Shown here in pieces: positions 1-7,522 of a DNA stretch of 16,138 nucleotides. Origin of the DNA: an uncultured Lachnospira sp. (GTDB lineage: Bacteria > Bacillota > Clostridia > Lachnospirales > Lachnospiraceae). The stretch is taken from the NCBI GenBank assembly GCA_910585095.1, contig CAJUBU010000002.1:1905-18042 (forward strand), read 5' to 3'. A model generated the notes under the pieces. The model searched no databases. It had not been told where the DNA came from and saw only the letters and a list, made by a program, of their open reading frames with translations. Positions within the stretch are counted from its first letter, which is position 1. Each line of letters begins with the position of its first letter. Both the position numbers and the translations under genes were made by a program.

Positions 1-1161
1 TGCTTCCATAAATGGGTCTGGGTCAAATTCTTCTATATTATACACACCTTTTTTATTCCATTTTCCAGTCATCAGCATCATCGCTCCTATCATAGCTGGA
101 ACGCCTGTTGTATAAGATATTGCCTGTGAACCTACTTCTTTGTAACATTCTTGATGGTCACATATATTGTATACATAATAAGCTATATCCTTTCCATCTT
201 TTTTCCCTTGAAAAATACAGCCTATATTTGTTTTTCCTACCGTTCTAGGTCCTAGTGAAGCCGGGTCTGGTAAAACAGCTTTTAAAAATTGGAGAGGAAT
301 GATTTGATGTCCTTCAAAATCAATTGGTTCAATAGAGGTCATCCCAACATTTGTAAGACATTGCAAATGTGTGAGATAGCTTTGCCCAAATGTCATAAAA
401 AATCGGATTCTCTTTATTCCTTTTATATTTAAAGCAAGAGACTCTATCTCCTCATGGTGCAGTAAATACATATCCTTTTCACCTACACCATCAAAATTAT
501 ACACTCTTTTTATCTCCATTGGCTCTGTTTCTACCCAATGACCATTTTCCCAATAACTTCCTTTTGCAGAAACTTCTCGTATGTTAATTTCAGGGTTAAA
601 ATTCGTTGCAAACGGATAACCATGATTACCACCATTACAATCTAATATATCAATAAATTCTATCTCATCAAAATAGTGCTTTGCAGCATAAGCTGAAAAC
701 ACCCCTGTCACGCCAGGGTCAAATCCAGAGCCAAGCAATGCTGTAATTCCAGCTTCCTCAAATCGCTTTTTATATGCCCATTGCCATGAATACTCAAAAT
801 GAGCTGTTTCGGGCGGCTCATAATTAGCCGTATCCATATAATTTGTTTTTGTTTTAAGACAAGCTTCCATAATTGTCAAATCCTGATATGGAAGTGCAAT
901 ATTCATAACAATATCTGGTTTCACTTTTTCAATCAATGTCACCAATTCATCTACATAATCTGCATTTACTTGTGCTGTCGTTATCTTCGTCTTTCCAACT
1001 CCAACACCATACTTATTCTCACAGACTTCCTTTAATGTATCACATTTTGATTTTGTTCTGCTCGCTATACATATTTCTTCAAACACCTCTGGATTTTGAC
1101 AGCATTTATGTGCAACAACGCCAGCAACACCTCCAGCACCAATAATAAGCGCTTTTCCCAT
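1..1161 (-). CDS. Carboxynorspermidine/carboxyspermidine dehydrogenase (saccharopine dehydrogenase-like), 3' end cut by window edge
   Basis: This enzyme reductively condenses aspartate semialdehyde with a diamine (putrescine or 1,3-diaminopropane) to form carboxyspermidine or carboxynorspermidine. NspC normally then decarboxylates the product. The frame is open from ATG at 1159-1161 to the window edge, giving 387 residues with no stop. The protein opens with a Rossmann nucleotide-binding strand and loop (MGKALIIGAGGVAGVV, residues 1-16), followed by IASRT where the next strand and cofactor-specificity loop belong. Later come a GSGFDPGVTG segment near residue 145 and a DCNGGNHG segment near residue 172, both typical of the saccharopine dehydrogenase-like fold of this family. 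An AGGAGGAG ribosome binding site lies just upstream of ATG. It is the last visible gene of the polyamine operon, 35 nt after speE. The family usually runs about 400 residues, so little is missing. nspC would be expected next, outside the window. Whether the substrate is putrescine or diaminopropane cannot be read from sequence. Confidence 0.88.
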   Translation of the reverse strand, partial: MGKALIIGAGGVAGVVAHKCCQNPEVFEEICIASRTKSKCDTLKEVCENKYGVGVGKTKITTAQVNADYVDELVTLIEKVKPDIVMNIALPYQDLTIMEACLKTKTNYMDTANYEPPETAHFEYSWQWAYKKRFEEAGITALLGSGFDPGVTGVFSAYAAKHYFDEIEFIDILDCNGGNHGYPFATNFNPEINIREVSAKGSYWENGHWVETEPMEIKRVYNFDGVGEKDMYLLHHEEIESLALNIKGIKRIRFFMTFGQSYLTHLQCLTNVGMTSIEPIDFEGHQIIPLQFLKAVLPDPASLGPRTVGKTNIGCIFQGKKDGKDIAYYVYNICDHQECYKEVGSQAISYTTGVPAMIGAMMLMTGKWNKKGVYNIEEFDPDPFMEA

Positions 1162-1196
1162 AACTCCTCCTAACCTACTTTCACTTTCTTATGTTC

Positions 1197-2057
1197 TCAC
1201 TCTGTACCCAACAATTCTTTTACATATGTGGGCAGATAAAAACTTCCTTTATGTAAATCTGTATTATAATATCTTGTTTTTAAATGTAATGAATTCCATT
1301 CTTTTTCCCTTAAATCCTTTATTGGGTCATACTTTTTAGAAGCAAATCCAAAAAGCCAATGCCCTGAAGGATACGATGGTATATGACATTGATAAACCGT
1401 ACTATACGAAAACACTTGTTGAATATGTTTATGTGCTTTTTGTACCGTTCTTGAATGTTCACTGTAATATGGACTCTCATGCTGATTGATAAGAATCCCA
1501 TCATCGTGAAGTGCTTTAAAACAATTGCCATAAAACTCTCGTGTAAAAAGACCTTCTGCTGGACCATAAGGGTCTGCACAATCCACAATAATCAAATCAT
1601 ACTCATCTTTTTTCATTCGGACAAATCGCAAACTTTCCTCAAAATGCATATGTACTCTTTTGTCATACAACTTACAGGAAGTTTCTTTAAAAAATTCTAA
1701 ACACATATCTGTAACATTTTTATCTATCTCTACCATATCAATATTTTTGATAGATTCATATTGTGTCAATTCTCTTATAGTACCACCATCACCAGCACCA
1801 ATCACTAATACATTCTGAACGTTTGGATGCACTGCCATAGGAACATGCGTAATCATTTCATGATAAATAAATTCATCCTTTTGAGTAATCATCAACTCTC
1901 CGTCAAGAACTAACACCTTTCCAAACTCTTCTGTATCAAGAATATCAATTCTTTGAAACTCACTCTCTGTACTTGCTATCTGATTTTTTACTTTCATAGA
2001 AAACTGCACATTTTTGGTGTGCATATCTGTATACCATAATTCCAATTCAGACCTCAT
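1197..2057 (-). CDS. speE: Polyamine aminopropyltransferase (spermidine synthase)
   Basis: This cytosolic enzyme transfers an aminopropyl group from decarboxylated S-adenosylmethionine to putrescine, giving spermidine. The 286-residue length fits bacterial SpeE. Visible family marks are an N-terminal beta-sheet domain with LVLDGELMIT (49-58), YHEMITHVP (65-73), the nucleotide-binding loop VIGAGDGGT (85-93), an acidic strand end VEID (109-112), and the catalytic-site stretch VDCADPYGPAEGLF (158-171). NQHESPYY (191-198) follows. The ATG lies only 5 nt after the stop of the decarboxylase gene. No convincing ribosome binding site precedes it, so translation is probably coupled to the upstream gene. 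No SAM decarboxylase (speD), which normally supplies its donor, is visible here. The neighbouring dehydrogenase instead belongs to the aspartate-semialdehyde route. Identity is secure; the physiological donor or acceptor is less so. Confidence 0.92.
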   Translation of the reverse strand: MRSELELWYTDMHTKNVQFSMKVKNQIASTESEFQRIDILDTEEFGKVLVLDGELMITQKDEFIYHEMITHVPMAVHPNVQNVLVIGAGDGGTIRELTQYESIKNIDMVEIDKNVTDMCLEFFKETSCKLYDKRVHMHFEESLRFVRMKKDEYDLIIVDCADPYGPAEGLFTREFYGNCFKALHDDGILINQHESPYYSEHSRTVQKAHKHIQQVFSYSTVYQCHIPSYPSGHWLFGFASKKYDPIKDLREKEWNSLHLKTRYYNTDLHKGSFYLPTYVKELLGTE

Positions 2058-2062
2058 TTCTG

Positions 2063-3532
2063 CTATTCGGCATTCGTGTCTACTACATTAATATTATCTA
2101 CGGACATATCTTGAGTTCCTGTAACAAGACACCCTTTTTCCTTTGCATATTGTATATAGCGAATAATCTCCTGTGTTATCATCTCACCTGGCGCTAAAAT
2201 AGGTATTCCTGGCGGATAACACATAACAAATTCACTACAAATTTTATCTGCACTATCTTCTATTGGCAAAGACAATTTTTTACTAAAAAATGCTTTCTGT
2301 GGTCCCATAACAATTGTTGGATTAATATATTCATGGTCAAACATGCCTGATTTTATACGCTCATGCAGCCTTTTCACTTCAGATAAAGCAGAGATGAGTC
2401 TCTCTATTTCCAACATTCTATCACCGCCAGATATAATTGCTAAAATATTTCCAATATCGCCAAATTCTATCTGTATTCCATAATCGTCTCTTAATAAATC
2501 ATAGACTTCTATCCCTGCTAATCCTATATCTCTTGTATGAACTGATAACTTTGTCCTATCAAAATCATAAACAAAATTTTTATCAACAAGTTCATTGCCA
2601 AACGCATAATAACCACCCAATTTATTAATTTCTTCTCTGGCATATTCTGCATAATCTATCATTTTGTCGGAATATTCTTTACCATTTAAACTCATATTTT
2701 TTCTAGCTATATCCAAAGAAGACAACAACAAATAAGACCCACTTGTCGTCTGCGTCAAATTAATAATCTGTCTAACATAATCTGCATTTACAGTATTCCT
2801 TGTCAACAAGATAGAACTTTGTGTCAAAGAACCTCCTGTTTTGTGCATACTGATAGCAGTCATATCTGCCCCTGCTGCCATAGCAGATATTGGCAGTCTA
2901 TCATTAAAATAAAAATGTGTTCCATGTGCCTCATCTGCCAATACCAACATACCATGTTCATGTGCTATTTTAACAATGCTTTCTATATCTGAACATATCC
3001 CATAATAAGTGGGATTATTGACAAGAATCGCTTTGGCATCAGGATTTTCTTTTATTGTCTTTTCAATATCACTTACGGACATTCCCAATGGAATACCTAA
3101 CCTTTTATTTACACCTGGATTCACATAAACTGGTATAGAGCCATTGACTACCAAAGCATTAATAGCGCTTCTATGCACATTTCTAGGCATTATAATTTTA
3201 TCGCCTGCAACTGCAACGGACATAATCATCGCTTGTACTGCTGCAGTAGTTCCATTTACAATAAAAAATGCTTCATCGGCACCAAATGCTTCTGCTGCCA
3301 AGCGCTGTGCATCTTTAATTACAGATACTGGGTGACATAAATTATCCAAAGGCTTCATGGAATTCATATCCAGCTTAACGCAATCTGCACCCAAAAATTC
3401 TTTTAACTCTTTATTTCCACGACCTCCCTTATGGCCTGGTACATCAAAATGTGCCAATCTGTTAAGACGCTGTTGTTCCAACGCTTTGTGAATCGGCGTA
3501 TCAAACTGTGACAGTGTTCCTGTTTCTTCCAA
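2063..3532 (-). CDS. PLP-dependent Orn/Lys/Arg decarboxylase, probably biosynthetic arginine decarboxylase (SpeA type), TTG start
   Basis: This is a fold type I amino-acid decarboxylase of the Bacillus SpeA class, 489 residues, close to the roughly 490 typical of that class. It commits arginine, ornithine or lysine to polyamine synthesis, and the speE neighbour favours arginine or ornithine. Motifs in order are VPGHKGG (31-37), NGTTAAVQ (93-100), NNPTYYG (172-178), DEAHGTH (200-206, whose Asp should pair with the PLP ring nitrogen), and SMHKTGGSLTQSS (228-240) with the Schiff-base lysine K231. The C-terminal domain contains CYPPGIPILAPGE (438-450). No ATG or GTG can serve as start, since the first internal Met is residue 55 or later, beyond VPGHKGG. 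TTG at 3530-3532 is the first usual start codon in the frame and is preceded by AAAGGACGG about 9 nt upstream. It is the first gene of the speE operon. Substrate specificity is not determined by what I can see. Confidence 0.88.
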   Translation of the reverse strand: MEETGTLSQFDTPIHKALEQQRLNRLAHFDVPGHKGGRGNKELKEFLGADCVKLDMNSMKPLDNLCHPVSVIKDAQRLAAEAFGADEAFFIVNGTTAAVQAMIMSVAVAGDKIIMPRNVHRSAINALVVNGSIPVYVNPGVNKRLGIPLGMSVSDIEKTIKENPDAKAILVNNPTYYGICSDIESIVKIAHEHGMLVLADEAHGTHFYFNDRLPISAMAAGADMTAISMHKTGGSLTQSSILLTRNTVNADYVRQIINLTQTTSGSYLLLSSLDIARKNMSLNGKEYSDKMIDYAEYAREEINKLGGYYAFGNELVDKNFVYDFDRTKLSVHTRDIGLAGIEVYDLLRDDYGIQIEFGDIGNILAIISGGDRMLEIERLISALSEVKRLHERIKSGMFDHEYINPTIVMGPQKAFFSKKLSLPIEDSADKICSEFVMCYPPGIPILAPGEMITQEIIRYIQYAKEKGCLVTGTQDMSVDNINVVDTNAE

Positions 3533-3634
3533 CTCAAAAATCCGTCCTTTATCATTTATTCCCGTAAATTACAAGTCAAAAAGTAAATAAATCATACTGC
3601 TCGTATCAATAAATACTTTTAACTTCCACGAGGT

Positions 3635-3668
3635 TGAAATACCTCAAAATTAATATTAAAGTATTTCA
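3635..3668. repeat. 8-bp inverted repeat in the decarboxylase leader region
   Basis: TGAAATAC (3635-3642) and GTATTTCA (3661-3668) are perfect inverted copies around an 18-nt AT-rich centre. They sit in the 197-base gap between cvpA and the decarboxylase gene, roughly 100 nt upstream of the TTG start. A smaller inverted repeat, GAGGT/ACCTC (3630-3634 and 3641-3645), overlaps the left arm. A possible -10 box TATAAT is read on the minus strand at 3696-3701, so the repeat would lie in the 5' leader. It could be an operator, a leader hairpin or chance; there is no U-tract to make it a convincing terminator. Nothing else is recognisable in the gap. Confidence 0.3.
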
Positions 3669-3729
3669 CTGTCACTCAATTTTAAAACTTTTTGCATTAT
3701 ATTTCAACTATATAATTTCACGTAAATTT

Positions 3730-4512
3730 TTACACTTTAAATAATGTACTCATTATTAAATTATGGTCATAAATAAATGACAATAATCCATTACTACCGA
3801 TATCTGCCAATGCACTTGCCGCCCAATCAAATCGACTACATGCTGTTACTAATGCAAAAAGCAACCATACTACTATCAATCCTTCAGCTATACCTAACAA
3901 TAATCCCATCAATTTATTGACATCTTTTAAAACAGGGATTTTTTCAATCACTTTTGTTACTATAAACAATATTCTTACAGTTATAAAAACAATTACAAAA
4001 ACAATCACATATACAATTGCATTTAATGCTAAAGAAGCCAATCGAGCTGATATAATAGCAGCCAAAATATCACTTATAGAATTCATATCTGCAATCTGCA
4101 ATATACTATCAGGAATCATAATCTCTCCAGCTTTTTGTGCAATGCTATCTGGAAATTGCATTTTATCAACTACAAGTTCCATATATTTTGAAACCGTATC
4201 GCCATACTCATTTATCTTTGTTAAATCAATATCATTCACATTTAATGAATCTTCCTGTGTAATATTATCATCTATCACTTGTTTAAAAGAATCATTATCA
4301 ATAATCAATTCAAAAATAGACTGATTCAACTTATCATAAACTTGCGTATGATTTCTAACAAAATTACTTATCATTGGTGTCAAAAAAACACATGCAATTA
4401 TCGTTACCAACATAGCAGCCAGTGACATTACAATTTTAATTAGCCCTTTATGCCACCCCACTAAAGCAAATAATACCAAAATCATAATGACAACTATCAA
4501 CATTATATTCAT
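3730..4512 (-). CDS. CvpA-family integral membrane protein
   Basis: This 260-residue protein has a membrane layout matching the CvpA (colicin V production) family, whose biochemical role is unsettled. Hydrophobic segments lie at about 3-19, 25-45, 163-187 and 203-224. The first pair is joined by the short loop GWHKGLIKI (19-27), the typical CvpA N-terminal turn. Between the two pairs is a polar stretch of about 115 residues, longer than in the compact E. coli protein but common in Clostridia. VIEKIPVLKDVNKLMGLLLG (188-207) leads into the last helix and resembles the conserved CvpA segment before TM4. The ATG at 4512 has a GAGGA site 6 nt upstream. It lies downstream of the DUF5711 gene on the same strand, separated by 187 nt of AT-rich sequence holding a plausible promoter. 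Family assignment is fairly sure; function is unknown. Confidence 0.8.
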   Translation of the reverse strand: MNIMLIVVIMILVLFALVGWHKGLIKIVMSLAAMLVTIIACVFLTPMISNFVRNHTQVYDKLNQSIFELIIDNDSFKQVIDDNITQEDSLNVNDIDLTKINEYGDTVSKYMELVVDKMQFPDSIAQKAGEIMIPDSILQIADMNSISDILAAIISARLASLALNAIVYVIVFVIVFITVRILFIVTKVIEKIPVLKDVNKLMGLLLGIAEGLIVVWLLFALVTACSRFDWAASALADIGSNGLLSFIYDHNLIMSTLFKV

Positions 4513-4541
4513 ATGTATTCCTCATTTCTTATTATATAAAA

Positions 4542-4569
4542 TTTATAATATAAATTTTTTATTTGTAAA
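4542..4569 (-). promoter_or_regulatory. Possible sigma-A type promoter for the CvpA gene
   Basis: Read on the minus strand, TTTACA (4564-4569) and TATAAA (4542-4547) are separated by 16 nt. This would place the transcript start about 20-25 nt before the ATG at 4512. Both boxes match consensus at five of six positions. The surrounding gap (4513-4699) is extremely AT-rich, so chance matches are likely. Confidence 0.35.
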
Positions 4570-4699
4570 TTATTCTATATTTCTAAAACACTTCAATTTT
4601 GGCACAATTTTATATAAAACAATTAGAATTTTAAATTTATATTATAATTTTATTAATCTTATTAATGCTTTTTATCTAACATTATAAAATCACGCCATA

Positions 4700-5938
4700 T
4701 TATTTCAATCGAATATTTTGTATATATTTTGAATTGATACATATATAATTTCCTCTACTATTATGTGTCAAAACTTTATCTATTGGCAAATTCATTGGTA
4801 TATCAGCCAATACCTTGCCACTAAAATTCATTAAACATAATGTAGAACTTGTATTCATTACAATCGTTTTGTTATCTAAAACAATATTATCATATTGTGT
4901 ATTAAACGATACCTTGCTTGCCATTTTACCATTTGTATCATAAACTACTAACTTATATATATCTCCTGTATCTGAGTTATCAAGAAGAAGCCCGATATAC
5001 TTATCGCTAAAAATCACTTTTTGAATCTCATTTTCTATGGTTATCTCTTTAACTAATTTGGGATATTCATTAATATTATAAATACTGATAATATTTTCAC
5101 CAATAGCTATGGCCGTTGTGTTACCATAAAATTTTACATCACCGACAATGGTATCATTATAATGATTAAATCCGCCAACAATTCTTTGCGTTTCATTTTG
5201 CCCTACATCAGAAAAATTATAAAATACTACATTTGTCTTGATTTTTTCTCCACTGACATACAAATATGATGCTATCAATTTTGTTCCATCATCTGAAATG
5301 CTAATATCAATAGGATATCCATCGCCAGACAGTGATGTTTTGACACTATAAATTTTATCATTATTATAATTATATAAATTAATATAATTGGCATCACTAT
5401 CTTCAAGCACAGCCGCAACAACTCCCTGTTTAGCAACTTCTATCTGTGAAATAGTCATTGATGTATCTACATTCCCTAAAGCTCCTGCCTTATTAAATAT
5501 ATAAATGCTGCTGCCATTAATATCTCCAACTGCAACAATTTCTCCACATGTTTTTATCTGAGGTTTCTGCATAGAATAGGTCTTGTCCCAAACCACCTCT
5601 CCATTCCTATTATGATAGGCTATACCATCATTACTATATCGAATGTATCCATCACCATAAACAGCATATTCAGCAGTTTCACTATCATCTCTATTTACAG
5701 AAGAAAGCACAGAGTAGGTTGAATATGTAATTCCATCCATAATATAAAATAAAATAATAACAGAAACCGTTAAAATACCTGCTATTGACAATGCCATAAA
5801 TATAATTCTTTTTCTATGGTTATTTAGTTTTTTCTTAAAGTCTTCATTTTCACCAGCATTGTCATTTGTGGGAAATTTCACCACTTTTGAACTGCTATCT
5901 CCTGTGAATCTCGACTTGCCTGATATAATATCAGCCAT
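4700..5938 (-). CDS. DUF5711-family single-pass membrane protein with beta-propeller-like outer domain
   Basis: This 412-residue protein has a short cytoplasmic N-terminus, a basic stretch (KKKLNNHRKR, 35-44), one membrane helix at about 45-67, and a large extracellular domain of repeated short beta strands. Strand pairs such as GYIRYSNDGIAYHNRNGEVVW (97-117), IVAVGDINGSSIYIFNKAG (134-152) and the DISISDDGTKLIAS segment (211-224) look like WD40/PQQ-type propeller blades. I recognise the overall protein as the DUF5711 family of Clostridia, whose function is unknown. The frame opens at GTG 5947, but that GTG is part of the likely ribosome binding site GAGGTGG. ATG 5936-5938, 5 nt after it, is the better start. 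It lies between the LysM/MPN-like gene (97 nt upstream) and cvpA. A cell-envelope role is inferred from topology and neighbours only. Confidence 0.72.
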   Translation of the reverse strand: MADIISGKSRFTGDSSSKVVKFPTNDNAGENEDFKKKLNNHRKRIIFMALSIAGILTVSVIILFYIMDGITYSTYSVLSSVNRDDSETAEYAVYGDGYIRYSNDGIAYHNRNGEVVWDKTYSMQKPQIKTCGEIVAVGDINGSSIYIFNKAGALGNVDTSMTISQIEVAKQGVVAAVLEDSDANYINLYNYNNDKIYSVKTSLSGDGYPIDISISDDGTKLIASYLYVSGEKIKTNVVFYNFSDVGQNETQRIVGGFNHYNDTIVGDVKFYGNTTAIAIGENIISIYNINEYPKLVKEITIENEIQKVIFSDKYIGLLLDNSDTGDIYKLVVYDTNGKMASKVSFNTQYDNIVLDNKTIVMNTSSTLCLMNFSGKVLADIPMNLPIDKVLTHNSRGNYICINSKYIQNIRLK

Positions 5939-6010
5939 GAACGCCACCTCATATAAATTAAAAAGCCCTTAACTTTTTATATAGAAATTCAATATCTATA
6001 TTCTATTGTA

Positions 6011-6038
6011 ATTATACATAAATAATAAAAATATTCAA
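6011..6038 (-). promoter_or_regulatory. Possible sigma-A type promoter for the DUF5711 gene
   Basis: On the minus strand TTGAAT (6033-6038) and a perfect TATAAT (6011-6016) are 16 nt apart. The -35 box overlaps the stop codon of the LysM gene (6035-6037). A transcript from here would have a leader of roughly 65 nt. That leader includes the small inverted repeat AAAAAG/CTTTTT near 5959-5977. AT-richness limits confidence. Confidence 0.4.
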
Positions 6039-7252
6039 GGAAGTTTTATTACTTGACCAATATATAATTTATTTATATCATCTATGTCATTATAATCTGC
6101 TACTGCTTGTACTTTATCAATATTTCCATAATATGACTTACAAATACTTATAATTGTATCACCTTTTTTAACAACATATGATTGTGGTTCTGTTAAGGAT
6201 ACCACATTTGTTTGCTTTGTTTCATCATTATTTTTAGTAGGGTCTGTGGGTTTTGTATTTTCTGTTGACTTTGTAGGTTCTGTTTTTTTTGAAGTTTCAA
6301 ATTGATTTGTACTGTCTGTTAACTTGGCAGTTTCAGATTGATTTGCATTAGTTGATGCAATAGAAGCTGTTGGAGTTGTTTTTTCAGATGTATTTGTTTT
6401 TGTCTCATATACAACATCTACAGGAACGATACCATCTGACATAACAGGTTGTGTTCCTTTTTCATTTAGATTAGATACTTGCTGAACAATTGTTGAAAGT
6501 GAATTATCTAATTTTTTCATTCTTTCATAATTTTGTACTAAGTTAAACCCTATTACAACAATTGAAGCCATCGCAATAATACCAAAAAAATAAGATGTAA
6601 AATTCCCTTTTCTCTTATACCGCATATTTTCTTTTTCTTGAATAATCGCTCGAATTGATTTTACAACATCATTATCTTTAGGGTTTTCTATCGATTTTCT
6701 ATCCCCTGTTTCAAGCATATATTCTTGCATTTCGTAATTTCTTTCATAAAAACATACATACCCGCTTTGTTTTTTAAGCCTGTCCTTTTCATAAAGAAAA
6801 AAATTCATATTTCTTTCTTTATTATCAACAAGACATAATGTTTTTGTACCGCTTAAAAAATTATTTTTATGAATTTTTGTAAGTTGTTTTATTTGCTCAT
6901 TTGTTACTTCTGGCATTGCTGCAAACCAACCAACTATATGAAGCCCTGGAAAGAATTGATCTATGTCCTGATATATACCTGCCCATATTTCATCATTAAA
7001 ATGTATCTCACCTGTAAATCTTGCTTTAATTACACCTTTTATAAATATGCAGTTTTCATTTTTATTTCGCATATTTTCTCCGAGTAAAATTCCAGCTTGA
7101 TTTTTGTCAGGTTTCTGGTGTGCAACAGAATTAATATATGTATATGCGTAATCTTCGATGTATATTTTTTTGTCAGAATCGACATCACCAATTTGCTTAA
7201 TATTCTTTGGCAACTTTATCTCTGACAACTCTCTGTTACCAGCATTACTCAT
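6035..7252 (-). CDS. Membrane-anchored LysM protein with degenerate MPN/JAB-like N-terminal domain
   Basis: This 405-residue protein has three parts. Residues about 25-170 look like an MPN (JAB1/Mov34) fold: KIYIED, AGILLGE (53-59), IFIKGVIKA, the paired-strand segment LHIVGWFAAMP (104-114) and LCLVD. In active JAMM proteases the last motif reads GWYHSHP; here both metal-binding His are replaced (Ala, Met), and the catalytic Glu before xxGxLLG is Asn. A membrane helix follows at about 217-239. A Thr/Ser/Lys/Asn linker with TEPTKST-like near-repeats (about 280-355) comes next, and a C-terminal LysM (about 358-404: YVVKKGDTIISICKSYYG ... YIGQVIKL) should bind peptidoglycan outside the cell. The frame opens at TTG 7273. 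ATG 7250-7252, 9 nt after AGGTGG, is the likely start. It is first of three envelope genes. LysM and topology are secure; the MPN reading is my inference. Confidence 0.8.
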   Translation of the reverse strand: MSNAGNRELSEIKLPKNIKQIGDVDSDKKIYIEDYAYTYINSVAHQKPDKNQAGILLGENMRNKNENCIFIKGVIKARFTGEIHFNDEIWAGIYQDIDQFFPGLHIVGWFAAMPEVTNEQIKQLTKIHKNNFLSGTKTLCLVDNKERNMNFFLYEKDRLKKQSGYVCFYERNYEMQEYMLETGDRKSIENPKDNDVVKSIRAIIQEKENMRYKRKGNFTSYFFGIIAMASIVVIGFNLVQNYERMKKLDNSLSTIVQQVSNLNEKGTQPVMSDGIVPVDVVYETKTNTSEKTTPTASIASTNANQSETAKLTDSTNQFETSKKTEPTKSTENTKPTDPTKNNDETKQTNVVSLTEPQSYVVKKGDTIISICKSYYGNIDKVQAVADYNDIDDINKLYIGQVIKLP

Positions 7253-7430
7253 GTTACATTTCCACCTTTCCAAAAGTATTCATTGTGGATAATAACACTT
7301 ATACTTCAAAAATAATGGCGGAATTTGTCATAAATTCTATAAAACTCAAAAAATTTTATTTTCTAATGAACAAATCTTTTACTCTTTATAAACAATCCAT
7401 TTTCTTATATCCTTATGTTTACAAAACACA

Positions 7431-7454
7431 CGCCTCTGAATTATTACAGAGGCG
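7431..7454 (-). terminator. Hairpin terminator downstream of the HIT-aconitase-coiled-coil operon
   Basis: CGCCTCTG (7431-7438) and CAGAGGCG (7447-7454) form a perfect 8-bp GC-rich stem with an 8-nt AT loop, standing out from an AT-rich background. Reading on the minus strand, the stem is followed by TGTGTTTTGT, a weak U-tract. It lies about 70 nt past the stop of the gene at 7523-8614 and before the LysM gene. No T-run follows on the plus strand. The rest of the 7253-7522 gap shows no gene. Confidence 0.6.
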
Positions 7455-7522
7455 CATAAACAACAGATAACACATTCTTCCTTACATCAACAAAAATACC
7501 CTACCTTGCAATCCAACATTAA

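Noticed and set aside
799..1145. Two overlapping short plus-strand frames at the left end
   Set aside because: They are antisense to the dehydrogenase gene. Its Rossmann motif and strong ribosome binding site show the minus strand is coding.
3917..4324. Long plus-strand open frame (135 aa) opposite the cvpA gene
   Set aside because: It lies antisense inside a well-supported membrane-protein gene and has no ribosome binding site or recognisable domain. It is a shadow frame.
5939..5947. GTG start for the DUF5711 gene
   Set aside because: The GTG is embedded in GAGGTGG, the apparent ribosome binding site for ATG 5936-5938.
6240..6300. Tandem-repeat array in the LysM linker region
   Set aside because: The near-repeats encode a low-complexity TEPTKST-like linker and are too irregular at DNA level to be a true tandem repeat or CRISPR-like array.
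7207..7470. Plus-strand open frame of 87 aa spanning the gap before the LysM gene
   Set aside because: It begins antisense to the LysM gene and runs through the terminator hairpin; no family match or ribosome binding site.
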